Source: Ogataea parapolymorpha DL-1 (lineage: Eukaryota > Ascomycota > Pichiomycetes > Pichiales > Pichiaceae). From it: DNA of 64,000 nucleotides. The translations under genes and the position numbers were made by a program. Below the pieces are notes generated by a model. It saw only the letters and a program-made list of their open reading frames with translations, had not been told where the DNA came from and made no database searches. Of the stretch, positions 31,080 to 41,500 are shown one piece after another. The DNA lies in NCBI RefSeq assembly GCF_000187245.1, contig NC_027861.1, forward strand, positions 992,001 through 1,056,000, written 5' to 3'. Numbering within the stretch: the first letter of the stretch is position 1; every line of letters starts with the position of its first letter.

Positions 31080-32117
31080 TCAAGATTTGTCTATCTGAAC
31101 CCCTTCCATCACATTGTCATCAACATCATTAACCTCAGGTAAACTGGAATCTTTTAAATTCGCTTCATTTGATTTCTTATTTTGAATCTTGTTCTCGATC
31201 AGATCATTAAACGCTATGATTGATCTGACTAGGCTGCTTACATACAAAATCATAAGCTCGTCATTCGTTTTCACGTTGAAAGCAGTAGTGAGATGCTTGT
31301 TCTCCGACTCACCAGATTCCTGATCCAACAGGTCTGCGGAAAATGCGCTGATGTTTGGCAGAAGATTGAATATGTCTTGCAATTTACCCAAAATAACATG
31401 ATTGACAGGTAACTCTCCCGTTCTTATTTTGCTCAGATAACCAACAATGGTGAGGAGCCTTTCCTTGAGTGAAGAGAGTGACTTGAAATTATTTGTGAGC
31501 CTGATTGATAAATTCCCACAAGCCTGATCTCTGATATCTCTCAATAGATGCTCAACACCTATCTCCTCTGCTTCCTCAGCTAGAATAGTTGAAGGCAAAT
31601 GTATAAAGGTTTTTTCACTTGATGATCCGTCCTCCTTGATCTCTTCAATTGAAGTGTAGCAGTCAGTAGGAATGTCAATCTTGTCAGTCGAATTAACGTC
31701 TACAATCAGCAAGAGAGGAGAAGGTGTGAATTTCTTAAAAATCTCGTTTATTTTGAGATCGCTGCTTTTGAGTTTGGGACCAGAATGATACCATCCTATC
31801 AACTTCTCTTTGGCATTGATCTTTTTGAACATCTCAAGCATGTTTTCAATGAAATTGTGATCCAAAAACCAAATATCTGGGTTCTTCTCATCCTCCTCGA
31901 ATGGTATGGCAAATGAATTTGTGACTTTTAAAGAATGCTTTTGTGTATTATCGCCGAGAATAACACCCACAACTCTTTTTGTTGACCCCGATATTGAAGA
32001 TGCCGTGGATTTCATTACTCTTTCATAATGGTCCACCACAGATAAAAGCACTAACGGTGCTACAGACACTGTGGTCGAAAGCAAATTGGCCGAACTTGAA
32101 GACGAAACAGGGGACAT
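31080..32117 (-). CDS. RPN8: 26S proteasome lid subunit Rpn8 (MPN domain)
   Basis: The 345-residue protein has an N-terminal MPN domain starting [18 protein letters not shown], with [10 protein letters not shown] and the Rpn8 hallmark [20 protein letters not shown]. The JAMM zinc ligands are incomplete, as in all Rpn8 proteins, which are inactive partners of Rpn11. The C-terminal helices ([11 protein letters not shown], then [12 protein letters not shown] and the segment [20 protein letters not shown]) match yeast Rpn8 (338 residues). A PACE element lies 42 bp upstream of the start. RPN8 is divergent from PSD1. Confidence 0.97.
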   Translation of the reverse strand: MSPVSSSSSANLLSTTVSVAPLVLLSVVDHYERVMKSTASSISGSTKRVVGVILGDNTQKHSLKVTNSFAIPFEEDEKNPDIWFLDHNFIENMLEMFKKINAKEKLIGWYHSGPKLKSSDLKINEIFKKFTPSPLLLIVDVNSTDKIDIPTDCYTSIEEIKEDGSSSEKTFIHLPSTILAEEAEEIGVEHLLRDIRDQACGNLSIRLTNNFKSLSSLKERLLTIVGYLSKIRTGELPVNHVILGKLQDIFNLLPNISAFSADLLDQESGESENKHLTTAFNVKTNDELMILYVSSLVRSIIAFNDLIENKIQNKKSNEANLKDSSLPEVNDVDDNVMEGVQIDKS

Positions 32118-32450
32118 CAGTTATGGGATGGTATAATATTTTTGTCTAAACGAAAACTGGTGGCAAAGCTTAATCTTATTAAAACATCCTTACACCACCA
32201 AAAACCAGGGAATGCTGGCTTAACGGCGGCGTCACAGCGTATCTGACAACCTATAAGGATACGCCTGACCCAAATGCCCTTGGCTCAGAATTAGTTTATC
32301 AGGTCTTACAACTACGCATCTCCCAGACATAGAGAAATATAGCAGAGAAATTTCCGGGAACCATGGGAACCAAACTCACATGCAAATTTATTCCAACAAA
32401 CGAAAAATCCTAGGGAGTTTTGTTAGCTTCTGATATCCACGATCACTAAA
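32118..32450. promoter_or_regulatory. Divergent promoter region of RPN8 and PSD1
   Basis: This 333-bp region separates two divergent start codons. It contains the PACE element at 32159-32167 close to RPN8. No other element was recognised. Confidence 0.6.
32159..32167 (+). promoter_or_regulatory. PACE element (Rpn4-type site) upstream of RPN8
   Basis: An exact GGTGGCAAA on the plus strand starts 42 bp upstream of the RPN8 ATG, in reverse orientation relative to that gene. PACE elements are known to act in either orientation. It matches the one before RPN6. Confidence 0.78.
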
Positions 32451-34028
32451 ATGTTTATAAAATCTAGAGCATTGACTGACAAACACAAGATCTTGAACAA
32501 GACACTGACGCGTGCATCATTGAATGCACTCAATCAGCAGCAGAAGGGCTTCAATTATAGTTTTGCCAAAATCCCCCGTCCTCATCAGAACGTACACTAC
32601 CCGAAAACGTCAATATTTGCAGCTGCCACAATTAAGGTGTCGCTACCGCGCTCATTCAGCACATACCATGGAGTTAGAAATGCCAACCTTATAGCTGGCA
32701 CCAGAGAACTGCTCAAAAAACGTCAATTTTCAACTAAAGCTAGATTTTCATCACGATTAAAACGCGTCAAGTTCCGCTCGTGGTTCACATTGACTTCAGT
32801 TTCTCTCATTTTTTTTGGTGTTGTATCCAGAAACTTCATTGAGGATGACGACACTCGAGAAGCAAAAGAGTCACAAGTAAAGAGATCTCACAACATAGGA
32901 TCGTGGCCCCTTTATATATATTCAAGACTTCCCTTGAATTCGCTTTCCAGGCTTTGGGGACAACTGAATAGCATTGACCTTCCTGTATGGTTGAGGGGCC
33001 CCAGTTTCAAGTTTTATTCGGTACTATTTGGCGTTAATCTGGAAGAAATGGCAGATCCTGATCTTACACACTATAAAAATCTAGCCGAGTTTTTCTGTCG
33101 CCCGATCAAACCAGAAAAAAGACCTGTCGACACCTCTGCAACGCTTTGTTCTCCATGTGATGGCAAGGTTTTAAAGTTTGGTGTCGTCGAAGAAGATGGT
33201 GGGATAGAGCAGGTGAAAGGAATAACGTACAAAGTTGATGCTTTGCTGGGCACGCACGATGCACCAAAAGTCGAAGCTCCTCCTCAACAATTCGATCTAG
33301 AAAGGACAGAAAAAGAGGCCCACTTTATTGACTTACATGGGGATATCAAGACTCTGACATATAAAAAGGAGGGCGATCAGTCTTTCGTTCATCCGTCGAC
33401 TTCGCGTATTTTGTCTGTTTCAAGAACTCTTGTCGGCGCTGAAGGGCACAAAGAATCCAATAAGTTGTTTTACGCAGTTATATACTTAGCACCTGGTGAC
33501 TACCATAGATTTCACTCGCCCGTTGAATGGGTGGCAACATTGAGGAGACATTTCGTTGGTCAATTATATTCAGTTGCACCATACTTTCAGCGGACTTTAC
33601 AAAACCTATTTATATTAAACGAAAGAGTTGCAATTCTTGGTTACTGGAAATATGGGTTTTTCAGTATGACTCCTGTCGGGGCGACAAATGTTGGCTCCAT
33701 AAAATTGAATTTTGACACCCATCTTGCAACGAATGAAGTTTACGAACATGAAATATATTCTAAAGACAAATTAAATGAAGCATTGACCGAGAAGTACAAG
33801 GTCCAGGAGCGCAAGAAGTTGAAGAGGGACACTTGTTATGAAGCAACTTATGCGAATGCGTCCAAGGTACTTCATGGAATTCCGTTATTTAGAGGAGAGG
33901 AAATGGGGGGCTTTAAACTTGGATCTACGATCGTATTGGTCTTTGAAGCACCTCCGAATTTCCAGTTTGATCTCCAGGAAAATCAGCAGGTCCTGATGGG
34001 ACAAGGCATTGGTAGAATAGAAAAATAA
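32451..34028 (+). CDS. PSD1: Mitochondrial phosphatidylserine decarboxylase
   Basis: The 525-residue precursor has a long basic mitochondrial presequence and a hydrophobic span around residues 115-130 (SWFTLTSVSLIFFGVVS) that anchors it in the inner membrane. The decarboxylase domain has LCSPCDGKVLKFG, LAPGDYHRFHSPVEW and the self-cleavage LGST motif at 490-493 in GGFKLGSTIVLVFEAP. Processing there makes the alpha chain with its pyruvoyl cofactor from Ser492. Psd1 converts phosphatidylserine to phosphatidylethanolamine. It is close in size to yeast Psd1 (500 residues). Confidence 0.97.
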   Translation: MFIKSRALTDKHKILNKTLTRASLNALNQQQKGFNYSFAKIPRPHQNVHYPKTSIFAAATIKVSLPRSFSTYHGVRNANLIAGTRELLKKRQFSTKARFSSRLKRVKFRSWFTLTSVSLIFFGVVSRNFIEDDDTREAKESQVKRSHNIGSWPLYIYSRLPLNSLSRLWGQLNSIDLPVWLRGPSFKFYSVLFGVNLEEMADPDLTHYKNLAEFFCRPIKPEKRPVDTSATLCSPCDGKVLKFGVVEEDGGIEQVKGITYKVDALLGTHDAPKVEAPPQQFDLERTEKEAHFIDLHGDIKTLTYKKEGDQSFVHPSTSRILSVSRTLVGAEGHKESNKLFYAVIYLAPGDYHRFHSPVEWVATLRRHFVGQLYSVAPYFQRTLQNLFILNERVAILGYWKYGFFSMTPVGATNVGSIKLNFDTHLATNEVYEHEIYSKDKLNEALTEKYKVQERKKLKRDTCYEATYANASKVLHGIPLFRGEEMGGFKLGSTIVLVFEAPPNFQFDLQENQQVLMGQGIGRIEK

Positions 34029-34225
34029 GTAAGTATCCTCTCAATTCCTTTTCAATACTACTACACACTATCTTTTTGAAAGTTTCAGCATATCTTCCTA
34101 ATAGGCAGTGCAACTTGGTTTTTTTTTATGCAGGCGAAAAGAAGGACGAATCCCGGAAAAATCAAGCGAGAATATTTTCAACTAAAAATTAGATACCGTT
34201 ACGCTCTGCTCACTGTACAATAACC

Positions 34226-35089
34226 ATGCTGCCATCGCTAGCACCGTGGAGTTCAGCATTTACCAGTGCAGTGGCTTCTGAATTAGAGTCGGAGCCATTT
34301 GTTCCATTTTCATTTTCCAATGTAGGTGAACATGGAATCCCTCACACCCGAACTTGTGTATTCAGGGGGTTCCTTTTCAACGATACCAGAACTAATGTTC
34401 TTCTATTCACTTGTGACAAGAGATCGGCAAAGTTTAAAGACCTCATCAAAAATTCCAATTTTGAGGCATGTTTTTATTTTCATAAGGCCCGCAAGCAATT
34501 TAGATTCAGTGGTGCGGCTAGGGTGATAACAAATGAAAGATACCCCATCATAGATTTGAGCAATTTATCTACGATATCGAATTCTGAAGATAAACTTTGT
34601 GAGTCAGAGATCAAGTTAAACGATGATGATCTTGTTGTGGAACAAGAAAACGATTTTTACTCCATTGGGCTTGGGAAAGTCGGAATTGATGAACCTTTAA
34701 TGTACAAAATTGTATCCCCTTCGCAGGCACAAAACATGAATGTGAGTACATTATCACTGGCTGACCTCAACATACCGATTCATGCTCCGACTGAGGAGGA
34801 ATGGAAAGCGGAAAGACAGAGATGTTGGAATGATCTCTCGAGAAGTCTTAAAAGATCCTTCAAAAGACCTCCACCAGGGTCATTGCTAACAAGCGAAAAG
34901 TATACACTGCTGGATTCTATCAATAGGGGTGTTGATGGAACATCATCAGGCCAGGAGAACTTTGTTGTGGTCTGCATGTTCGTGAAAGCTGTGGATCTGG
35001 TGGAACTCACAGGGGGCGTTGATAAACGCTACCTGTATAAAAAAAGTTACGACATCGATGTTTGGAAGGAATACGAGGTCTGCCCTTGA
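34226..35089 (+). CDS. Pyridoxamine-phosphate-oxidase-like FMN-binding protein (Alr4036 type)
   Basis: The 287-residue protein begins MLPSLAPWSSAFTSAVASEL. It has TRTCVFRGFLFN, LLFTCDKRSAKFKDL and ACFYFHKARKQFRFSG, the FMN-binding split-barrel pattern of the Alr4036-type PNPOx-like family. The C-terminal third has PTEEEWKAERQRCWNDLS and a final segment FVVVCMFVKAVDLVELTGG. Its likely relatives in Saccharomyces are the uncharacterised pair YLR456W and YPR172W, not the true pyridoxamine phosphate oxidase Pdx3. Substrate and location are unknown. It lies between PSD1 and UGA1 on the same strand. Confidence 0.8.
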   Translation: MLPSLAPWSSAFTSAVASELESEPFVPFSFSNVGEHGIPHTRTCVFRGFLFNDTRTNVLLFTCDKRSAKFKDLIKNSNFEACFYFHKARKQFRFSGAARVITNERYPIIDLSNLSTISNSEDKLCESEIKLNDDDLVVEQENDFYSIGLGKVGIDEPLMYKIVSPSQAQNMNVSTLSLADLNIPIHAPTEEEWKAERQRCWNDLSRSLKRSFKRPPPGSLLTSEKYTLLDSINRGVDGTSSGQENFVVVCMFVKAVDLVELTGGVDKRYLYKKSYDIDVWKEYEVCP

Positions 35090-35181
35090 TATTTAAATTG
35101 TTTGGACCTCTTTTCCGCGACGAGAAGCACTCATTTTCATATTCTCATACTCCAGAGTTACCCTGATACATGAAAAAAATA

Positions 35182-35266
35182 GCGGCTTGTTTGCTGCAGG
35201 TCCTTCCTATTTTATCATGCCGCTTGGATCCAAGTTGGACCATAGCCGCATTCTGGGTAATGCCGC
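35182..35266. promoter_or_regulatory. Cluster of GCGGC/GCCGC sites in the UGA1 promoter
   Basis: GCGGC at 35182-35186 and GCCGC at 35219-35223, 35245-35249 and 35262-35266 fall within 85 bp. They lie just upstream of a TATA-like TATATATATA (35282-35291) and 69-153 bp before the UGA1 ATG. CGG/CCG triplets are half-sites of Zn2Cys6 regulators; in Saccharomyces UGA1 is induced by GABA through Uga3, which binds a CGG-containing element. That these are Uga3-type sites is an inference. Confidence 0.45.
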
Positions 35267-35334
35267 TAGTTGAGATCTAGCTATATATATATTCTGAACT
35301 CTCAGCAACGAGGAGACGCAATCCAAAGTCAGCT

Positions 35335-36750
35335 ATGTCATATACAGATAAGTTCTTCCCTGAAGAACCGTCTGCCCCAAAGATTGTAACAGATAGCATT
35401 CCTGGTCCAAATGGTCAAAAAGCAATCAAATCACTTAATGAAGTATTTGATGCTAGATGCGTGTACTTCTTAGCTGATTACAAAAAGTCCATCGGGAACT
35501 ACATCGTGGACGCAGATGGCAATACTTTATTGGACTGCTACGCCCAAATCGCCTCCATTCCACTTGGATATAATAACCCTGAGCTCATTAAGGTTGCTAA
35601 ATCTGACGAAATGGTTTCTGCTATTGTCAACAGAGCAGCATTAGGAAACTTCACAGGAGTTGAGTTTGAGAAAATCCAACGAAGCCTTTTGAAATATGCA
35701 CCAAGAGGTCAAAGGTATGTGTGGAATGCTCTTTCAGGAGCAGATGCCAACGAATTGGCATTCAAGGCTGTCTTCTTCAATTACCAGTCCACGAAGAGAG
35801 GGTTCGAGAAGCCATTTTCTGCCGAAGAGGAACAGTCATGTATGGAGAACGAAGCCCCAGGTAACCCTGAGCTCGCAATTCTGTCTTTCGGAAGAGCTTT
35901 TCATGGTAGATTATTTGCTTCTGGATCAGTGACCAGATCCAAGCCGGTTCACAAGATGGATATGCCATCTTTCAAATGGCCAAAAGCAGAATTTCCTTCG
36001 TACAAGTATCCACTAGAAGCCAACGAGGAGTTCAATCAAAAGGAAGATGAAAGGTGCTTGTCCATTGTGGAGGAGTATTTCAAAACATGGCACTGCCCTA
36101 TAGCCGGTGTTATTGTCGAACCTATCCAATCTGAAGGTGGTGACAATCATGCGTCTGCTGTCTTTTTCCAGGGTCTGCGAGACATCACATTGAAGTATGG
36201 CGCTAAGCTGATTATTGATGAAGTCCAAACAGGATGTGGTGCTACAGGTATCATGTGGGAACACGAGAGATACAATATCACTCCTCCTCCAGACCTTGTT
36301 ACTTTCTCCAAGAAAATGCAATCTGCAGGATACTTCTTCAACGACCAAAAACTCATTCCAAATATGCCTTATAGACAATTCAACACTTGGTGCGGTGATG
36401 AAAAGCTGATCATGCTGGCTGCTGCCATCTGCAAAGAAATACAAGAAAAGAATTTACTGACTTCAATCAAGGAAACTGGCGATTTTTTGTACCAAAAGCT
36501 CGAGGATCTTCAAAAGAAATACCCTGATTTCCTGCAGAACTTAAGGGGGAAGGGAAAGGCTTGTTTCATCGCATTTGACATGCCGTCCTCAGAAAAAAGG
36601 ACGGAGTTCTTGAACAAGATGCGCATCTCGGGTGTCAATATCGGTGGCTGTGCAGACGTTGGTGTGAGACTTAGACCAACTTTGGTCTTTGAAAAGAAGC
36701 ATGCACAAATCTTGGTGGATGTCCTCCAAAAAGTTCTTGCAACTTTGTGA
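35335..36750 (+). CDS. UGA1: 4-aminobutyrate (GABA) aminotransferase
   Basis: At 471 residues it has exactly the length of yeast Uga1 and aligns from end to end. Landmarks include NALSGADANELAFKAVF, LSFGRAFHGRLFASGS, the segment VEPIQSEGGDNHAS, the PLP-binding segment IIDEVQTGCGATG and the lysine pair at 326-327 in FSKKMQSAGYFF, then RQFNTWCGDE. It is a class III PLP transaminase that moves the amino group of GABA to 2-oxoglutarate, giving succinate semialdehyde, so GABA can serve as nitrogen source. A CTG codon at the Leu of the conserved GLRDITLKYG supports standard CUG decoding. Confidence 0.97.
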   Translation: MSYTDKFFPEEPSAPKIVTDSIPGPNGQKAIKSLNEVFDARCVYFLADYKKSIGNYIVDADGNTLLDCYAQIASIPLGYNNPELIKVAKSDEMVSAIVNRAALGNFTGVEFEKIQRSLLKYAPRGQRYVWNALSGADANELAFKAVFFNYQSTKRGFEKPFSAEEEQSCMENEAPGNPELAILSFGRAFHGRLFASGSVTRSKPVHKMDMPSFKWPKAEFPSYKYPLEANEEFNQKEDERCLSIVEEYFKTWHCPIAGVIVEPIQSEGGDNHASAVFFQGLRDITLKYGAKLIIDEVQTGCGATGIMWEHERYNITPPPDLVTFSKKMQSAGYFFNDQKLIPNMPYRQFNTWCGDEKLIMLAAAICKEIQEKNLLTSIKETGDFLYQKLEDLQKKYPDFLQNLRGKGKACFIAFDMPSSEKRTEFLNKMRISGVNIGGCADVGVRLRPTLVFEKKHAQILVDVLQKVLATL

Positions 36751-36888
36751 CCACACATATATATATTATATATCGAGAACTGGAAATAGGTAGTGCTTTT
36801 ATTTAGTTACGATTTAAAAAAAAAAGGGAAGTATCCCTCAAGCGCCATCCTACTTAGTTTTATATCAGCATTATTTCAGTTTCAAGAG

Positions 36889-38261
36889 ATGAGGGAATAC
36901 ACTTTGTCAGATATACTTGTCTTTTTAACTCTAGCCTTCATCTATATGTCGTCAAATTATACCTTTGGCAATACAGTAAGGTTTTTTGTTGACCATTACA
37001 ACTTTTGTAAGTAAATCAAACCTTCGAATACTAATCTTTAGTTTTCAGCTTGGTTATTGAGATAATCGTGTACGGCTTCATAGAGCCACTGAATCAAAAG
37101 AACAAAGTTCACAGACAAGGGACCTTGAATCAATATGTGTTAGTAAGAGTTGTCAAACACTTCTTGCCAGAAATCACGGATGAGAATAATCCCAGCTACT
37201 CGTTGGTGGCAAACCTTGTCTGGAAACGTTTCTATAATTATCGTTCAATTGTCCAGGCTTGGAATGGGATTGAACTAAGCTTCTACGAAGAAGTCAGGGA
37301 AAACAACTTGAAAGGTAATTGGATCAAAAAAGTTCAATGTCAAAGCGAGACTTCATTGGAGCCTGATCTAGTGATATATTATATTCCAAACATCTTAATC
37401 ATGTCAAGCACTCCACATTTTTATACTGAATATTTGACCACATTGCATTCGCTACTGTTACTGCAGGGATTCAAAAATCCCCTAATTTTTGTTCCTCAGT
37501 TAAAAAATGTGCATAAATGTGACCTATCCGATCACCTATTCACAGTTGTACAAAATTGGCAAGAAATTACGACCAAGTATGAACAAGCCAAGTGGATAAT
37601 TGCAGGTGATTCGGCTGGCGCAAGTCTTGCCCTCAGCTTTTTACTGTTCAGAACCGATCCCGATTATAGTATTTTCAAAAGAGACAAAGAGAGCATTGAG
37701 GGAAATGAGGATATTGAGCAGAATTCTCAAGAAGTCAATAAGCCGATTTCTAAACCATTCGGTGCTCTATTAATATCCCCTTTATTAAAATACAAAGGAA
37801 TATCGAAAAGGACATCGGAAGATACTTGTCCCGACTTCTTGACAACAGATTTCATTAACCGGATCTCGCAACGTTACATACCGTCACATCTTCCAGAATT
37901 AGGTATCATTCATAGTCCTGGATTTTGCAATAATCCGAACACTTGGGAAAGAAGCTTTCCTGAGAAAGGTGTCATTTTGACTTGGGGAGCAGAAGAGCTT
38001 CTGCACGATGAAATCGAAGATTTTGGTAATACCTTGGCGATGGCCGGTAGCACGAAGTTGTGGAAAATGAAAGGCGGGATTCATTCATGGCCTTTCGCTT
38101 TTTTCTTAACGGAGGACGCTCAAGACGAAAAAGAAGATAGCTGTTTTGTTCTCGCAGGAATTATCTCGCGGATGACATTATGGCACACGACGTATTATCT
38201 TGATCCTGAAAAATCCCATGAGCCAATGAATTTGCTTACAATCGATGATAATCATCTTTGA
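36889..38261 (+). CDS. Membrane-anchored alpha/beta hydrolase, Say1-like (one intron)
   Basis: Exon 1 is 36889-37006; a 35-nt intron spans 37007-37041 (GTAAGT, TACTAAT, TTTAG); exon 2 is 37042-38261. Splicing gives 445 residues. The N-terminus has a hydrophobic span (SDILVFLTLAFIYM). The hydrolase core contains the nucleophile elbow GDSAGASLALSF with Ser230, a likely acidic residue in LTWGAEELLHDE, and the catalytic His in KGGIHSWPFAFF. This is the hormone-sensitive-lipase-like fold used by yeast Say1, the sterol deacetylase of the ER. The usual HGG oxyanion motif is not obvious. Family assignment is good; the Say1 link is tentative, so no symbol is given. Confidence 0.75.
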
Positions 38262-38506
38262 TTGTCATCACCCCCATCTTCCAGTGCTGAGAATTGAGAC
38301 GAAAACCATCTGTGGCGATATATATGACATACAAATAGCATCAATACCTGAATTATCTATGATTTTGTTTTGCAATGTGCGATGTGCGGCTCAACGAAAA
38401 TTTTTTATCCCTTAAATTTTTTTTTAAACTGAAATATCGAAAACTGTTAAAGAAAGTATTTGCTTCAGTTCTTCCCCGAGCATTCACACTGCAATAGATA
38501 GTCACT

Positions 38507-41500
38507 ATGAATTTCATAACTGCTCGCCAACAAGCCAAGCGATTATCAGTTTTTGCTTCAAGGGGTAGAAGATTTGTGGGTGCTACAAAATCACGGAAGG
38601 CGACGTCATACGCAAGTCAGGCCTTCGGGAAGGGCTCACATCAGACGACTGCTATCTTAAATTCTAACAAGGTTTTTCACGATCATAAATCAGACCTTGA
38701 AGAAATCCTGCTTTCGTCTTCAGTTGATAATGTGCTTACACCTAGCTCTAGTGAGTTTTTCAAATCTTGGAGTCTTTTTGAAGCCTGTTTGTTCTCTAAA
38801 GACTATGAAAGAGCTGATTTGATATTGCAGAGTCTGGCATCCTTGAATAACGCTTCAGATCCGAATAATCCGCACAAATATTTTCACGATGGAATATGTG
38901 AGTTTCTTGCTACATGGGGCCGCAGTGAAGATGTGTCAATGGCGGATGTGGAGTGTTGGCTAAACACATTTACTGCCTTTGACTCATCATTTAAAAACGA
39001 ACCTAGAATAATTGCTTGGATCATAAAGCTGAAGTTCGAAAAGAACGCTTCCCTTGCGGACATTTTTGAAGAATTTGATCAATACAACTTGAGGAAGTTT
39101 CGCAACAAAAGGGCTGATATTTTAAGATTCGTTGACGTGATTGGTGTTAACAACGTCAGGACATTACTTTCCGCAGATCCGACGTTGGTCAGCGAGCTTC
39201 CCTCAGAATATGAAAAGTTTTTTGGTTTATTGATGGGGAGGGATAATGAAGATGGAAGTACTGTTTCTGAAGACCACCCAATTGACACAAAGTTGGAATC
39301 ATTAGCAGAAGCAGATAATGATAATATAGAGAATCATCAGCACGAAAGGTCCGCTCAAAAGGACGCAGGAGAAGGCAGAGCACCAGCAATAGTGGACAAC
39401 CAAATGGATGAGCTCATGCCCGTTTCTTCATTCAATTTGAGGGCAATAAGACATACACTTTTAGGATTAGTGGATTCATACAGTGGGGATGGTCAATTTT
39501 TAGATAAGTTCTTTGCTCTCGCCAAGCAGGAGAAGCTGGACATCAATTATGAGAAATACGAAAACTTAGAAACGAAAGTTGATTTTTTTGAAATGAAATG
39601 CGCATTACCATTAGAGCAACACGAGAAATTTGATCTTATTTTAGATATTGTTTCTGAAGAGCGCCAGAAGAAAGTCGAGTCAAATAGTGTTGAAGCTGCA
39701 AGACTAAAATGGGAACATGAATTTGAAAATATAAAAGACAAGAGCATGCCAGCATCGATAGGATCATATTTGCATGACTGGCTCACCAACATGCAACCTT
39801 TGATTGAGCAAGAGATTGAAGAATATTGGGTTGCACGGAAGCTCGAGAAAGAAAATCAGCTCGAGGATACGTCGAGTTTTGATAAAGAGAGGTATTCTGA
39901 AAAACTGAAGCATGGTCCTTATTTAACGCTTTTGAAGCCTTCAAAGTCTGCAATCACGACTATATTAGAAGTCATTAAAACCTGCGTTTCTTCAGATCTT
40001 GCTCACGGGGCCCCGGTTTCCAAGGTCGTTATGGCAATCGGCCGTGCTATGGAATTGGAATTTAAAGCTCAAAGATTACTTGCTGCAGATATCGATGTTA
40101 ATAAGAATTTCAGGGCCATAAGGAAGACCCCTGAATTCAAGAAATTTGTCAGGGGCGCAAAAGCCTCTCAGTTGATTCGCGAAGCTGAGAAACGAGCTGA
40201 ATCTTCTGCTGGGCAATCGATTGCTTTCGTCAGCTGGGACACAGATAGCCGGTGCCGCGTCGGATCTGTTATGCTTTCTCTACTTCTACAGGTCGCGAAA
40301 GTCGATGTGGAAGGAACCGATCCAATCACTGGCGATACCAAGACTGCTTTGGCCCCTGCATTCTATCATACTTATGATTACCAAAATGGAAGTAAAGTGG
40401 GTGTCATCAAATTGAATACCAAGTTTGCTTCCAAGCTAGGCACGGAAAGAGTAGACAACACTCTCCAACCTCATTTCATGCCAATGATTGCAAAGCCACG
40501 TCCATGGACCACCCACAATGATGGTGGCTATTACCTGAAGAAATCCGCGGTGTTGAAGGCTAAAAATTCGCCAGAACAAGCCGCCTATGCACGTACAGCC
40601 GCTATTAAAGGTAAAATGGATACAGTTCTTCAAGCTCTAAACAATTTGGGGTCTACTGCATGGACCGTAAACAAGGAGGTGCTCAAGGTCATGATTCAGG
40701 TGTGGAATACAGGAGAGGAATTTTTGGATATACCTAAATTTCGGGAAACACTAAACTTGCCTCCTCAGCCTTCGACAGATGCCAGCCTGGAAGAATTTTT
40801 CAAACACAAGAGAAAGTGCCAGCTTATCTGCCGAGAGTTTTCGAAAGATCGCTCGATGAGATGTGATACCAACTATAAATTGGAAATTGCGAGGGCATAT
40901 GTTGGTGAACGAATTTACTTTCCTCATTCTCTCGATTTTAGAGGCAGAGCTTATCCGATGCCCCCATACTTCAACCATCTCGGAAATGATTTGTCGAGAG
41001 GCTTACTGAAGTTTTGGAACGGAAAACAGCTGGGTGAGGAAGGTTTGAGGTGGCTCAAAATCCACGTCTGCAATCTTATGGGATTTGATAAGTTATCGCT
41101 GAATGACAGAGTGAAGTACGTTGATGATCACCTGGACGAGATTTTTGAGTCAGCTAGGGATCCTTTGGGTGGTTCTAGAATGTGGGTGAACGCGGACAAG
41201 CCTTGGCAATTTTTGGCTTCTGCAATGGAGCTGGAACGAGCTTACAGATTACCGGATCCTACCCAGTTTATTTCTCATCAACCTGTGCATCAGGATGGAA
41301 CTTGTAATGGCCTTCAACACTACGCTGCGCTTGGTGGTGATATTGAAGGTGCCAGACAAGTCAATTTGGTGCCCGCTGACAAGCCATCTGATGTTTACAC
41401 TCATGTTGCTCATCTGGTGGAAAAGTCTGTTCAGGAAGATCTTGAGGCAGGATCGGAGGAGGCCAAATTAGTGAAGGACGTCATTAGCAGAAAACTTGTT

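Noticed and set aside
37206..37214. A third exact GGTGGCAAA (PACE) sequence.
   Set aside because: It lies inside the coding sequence of the alpha/beta hydrolase and not near a proteasome gene, so it is taken as chance.
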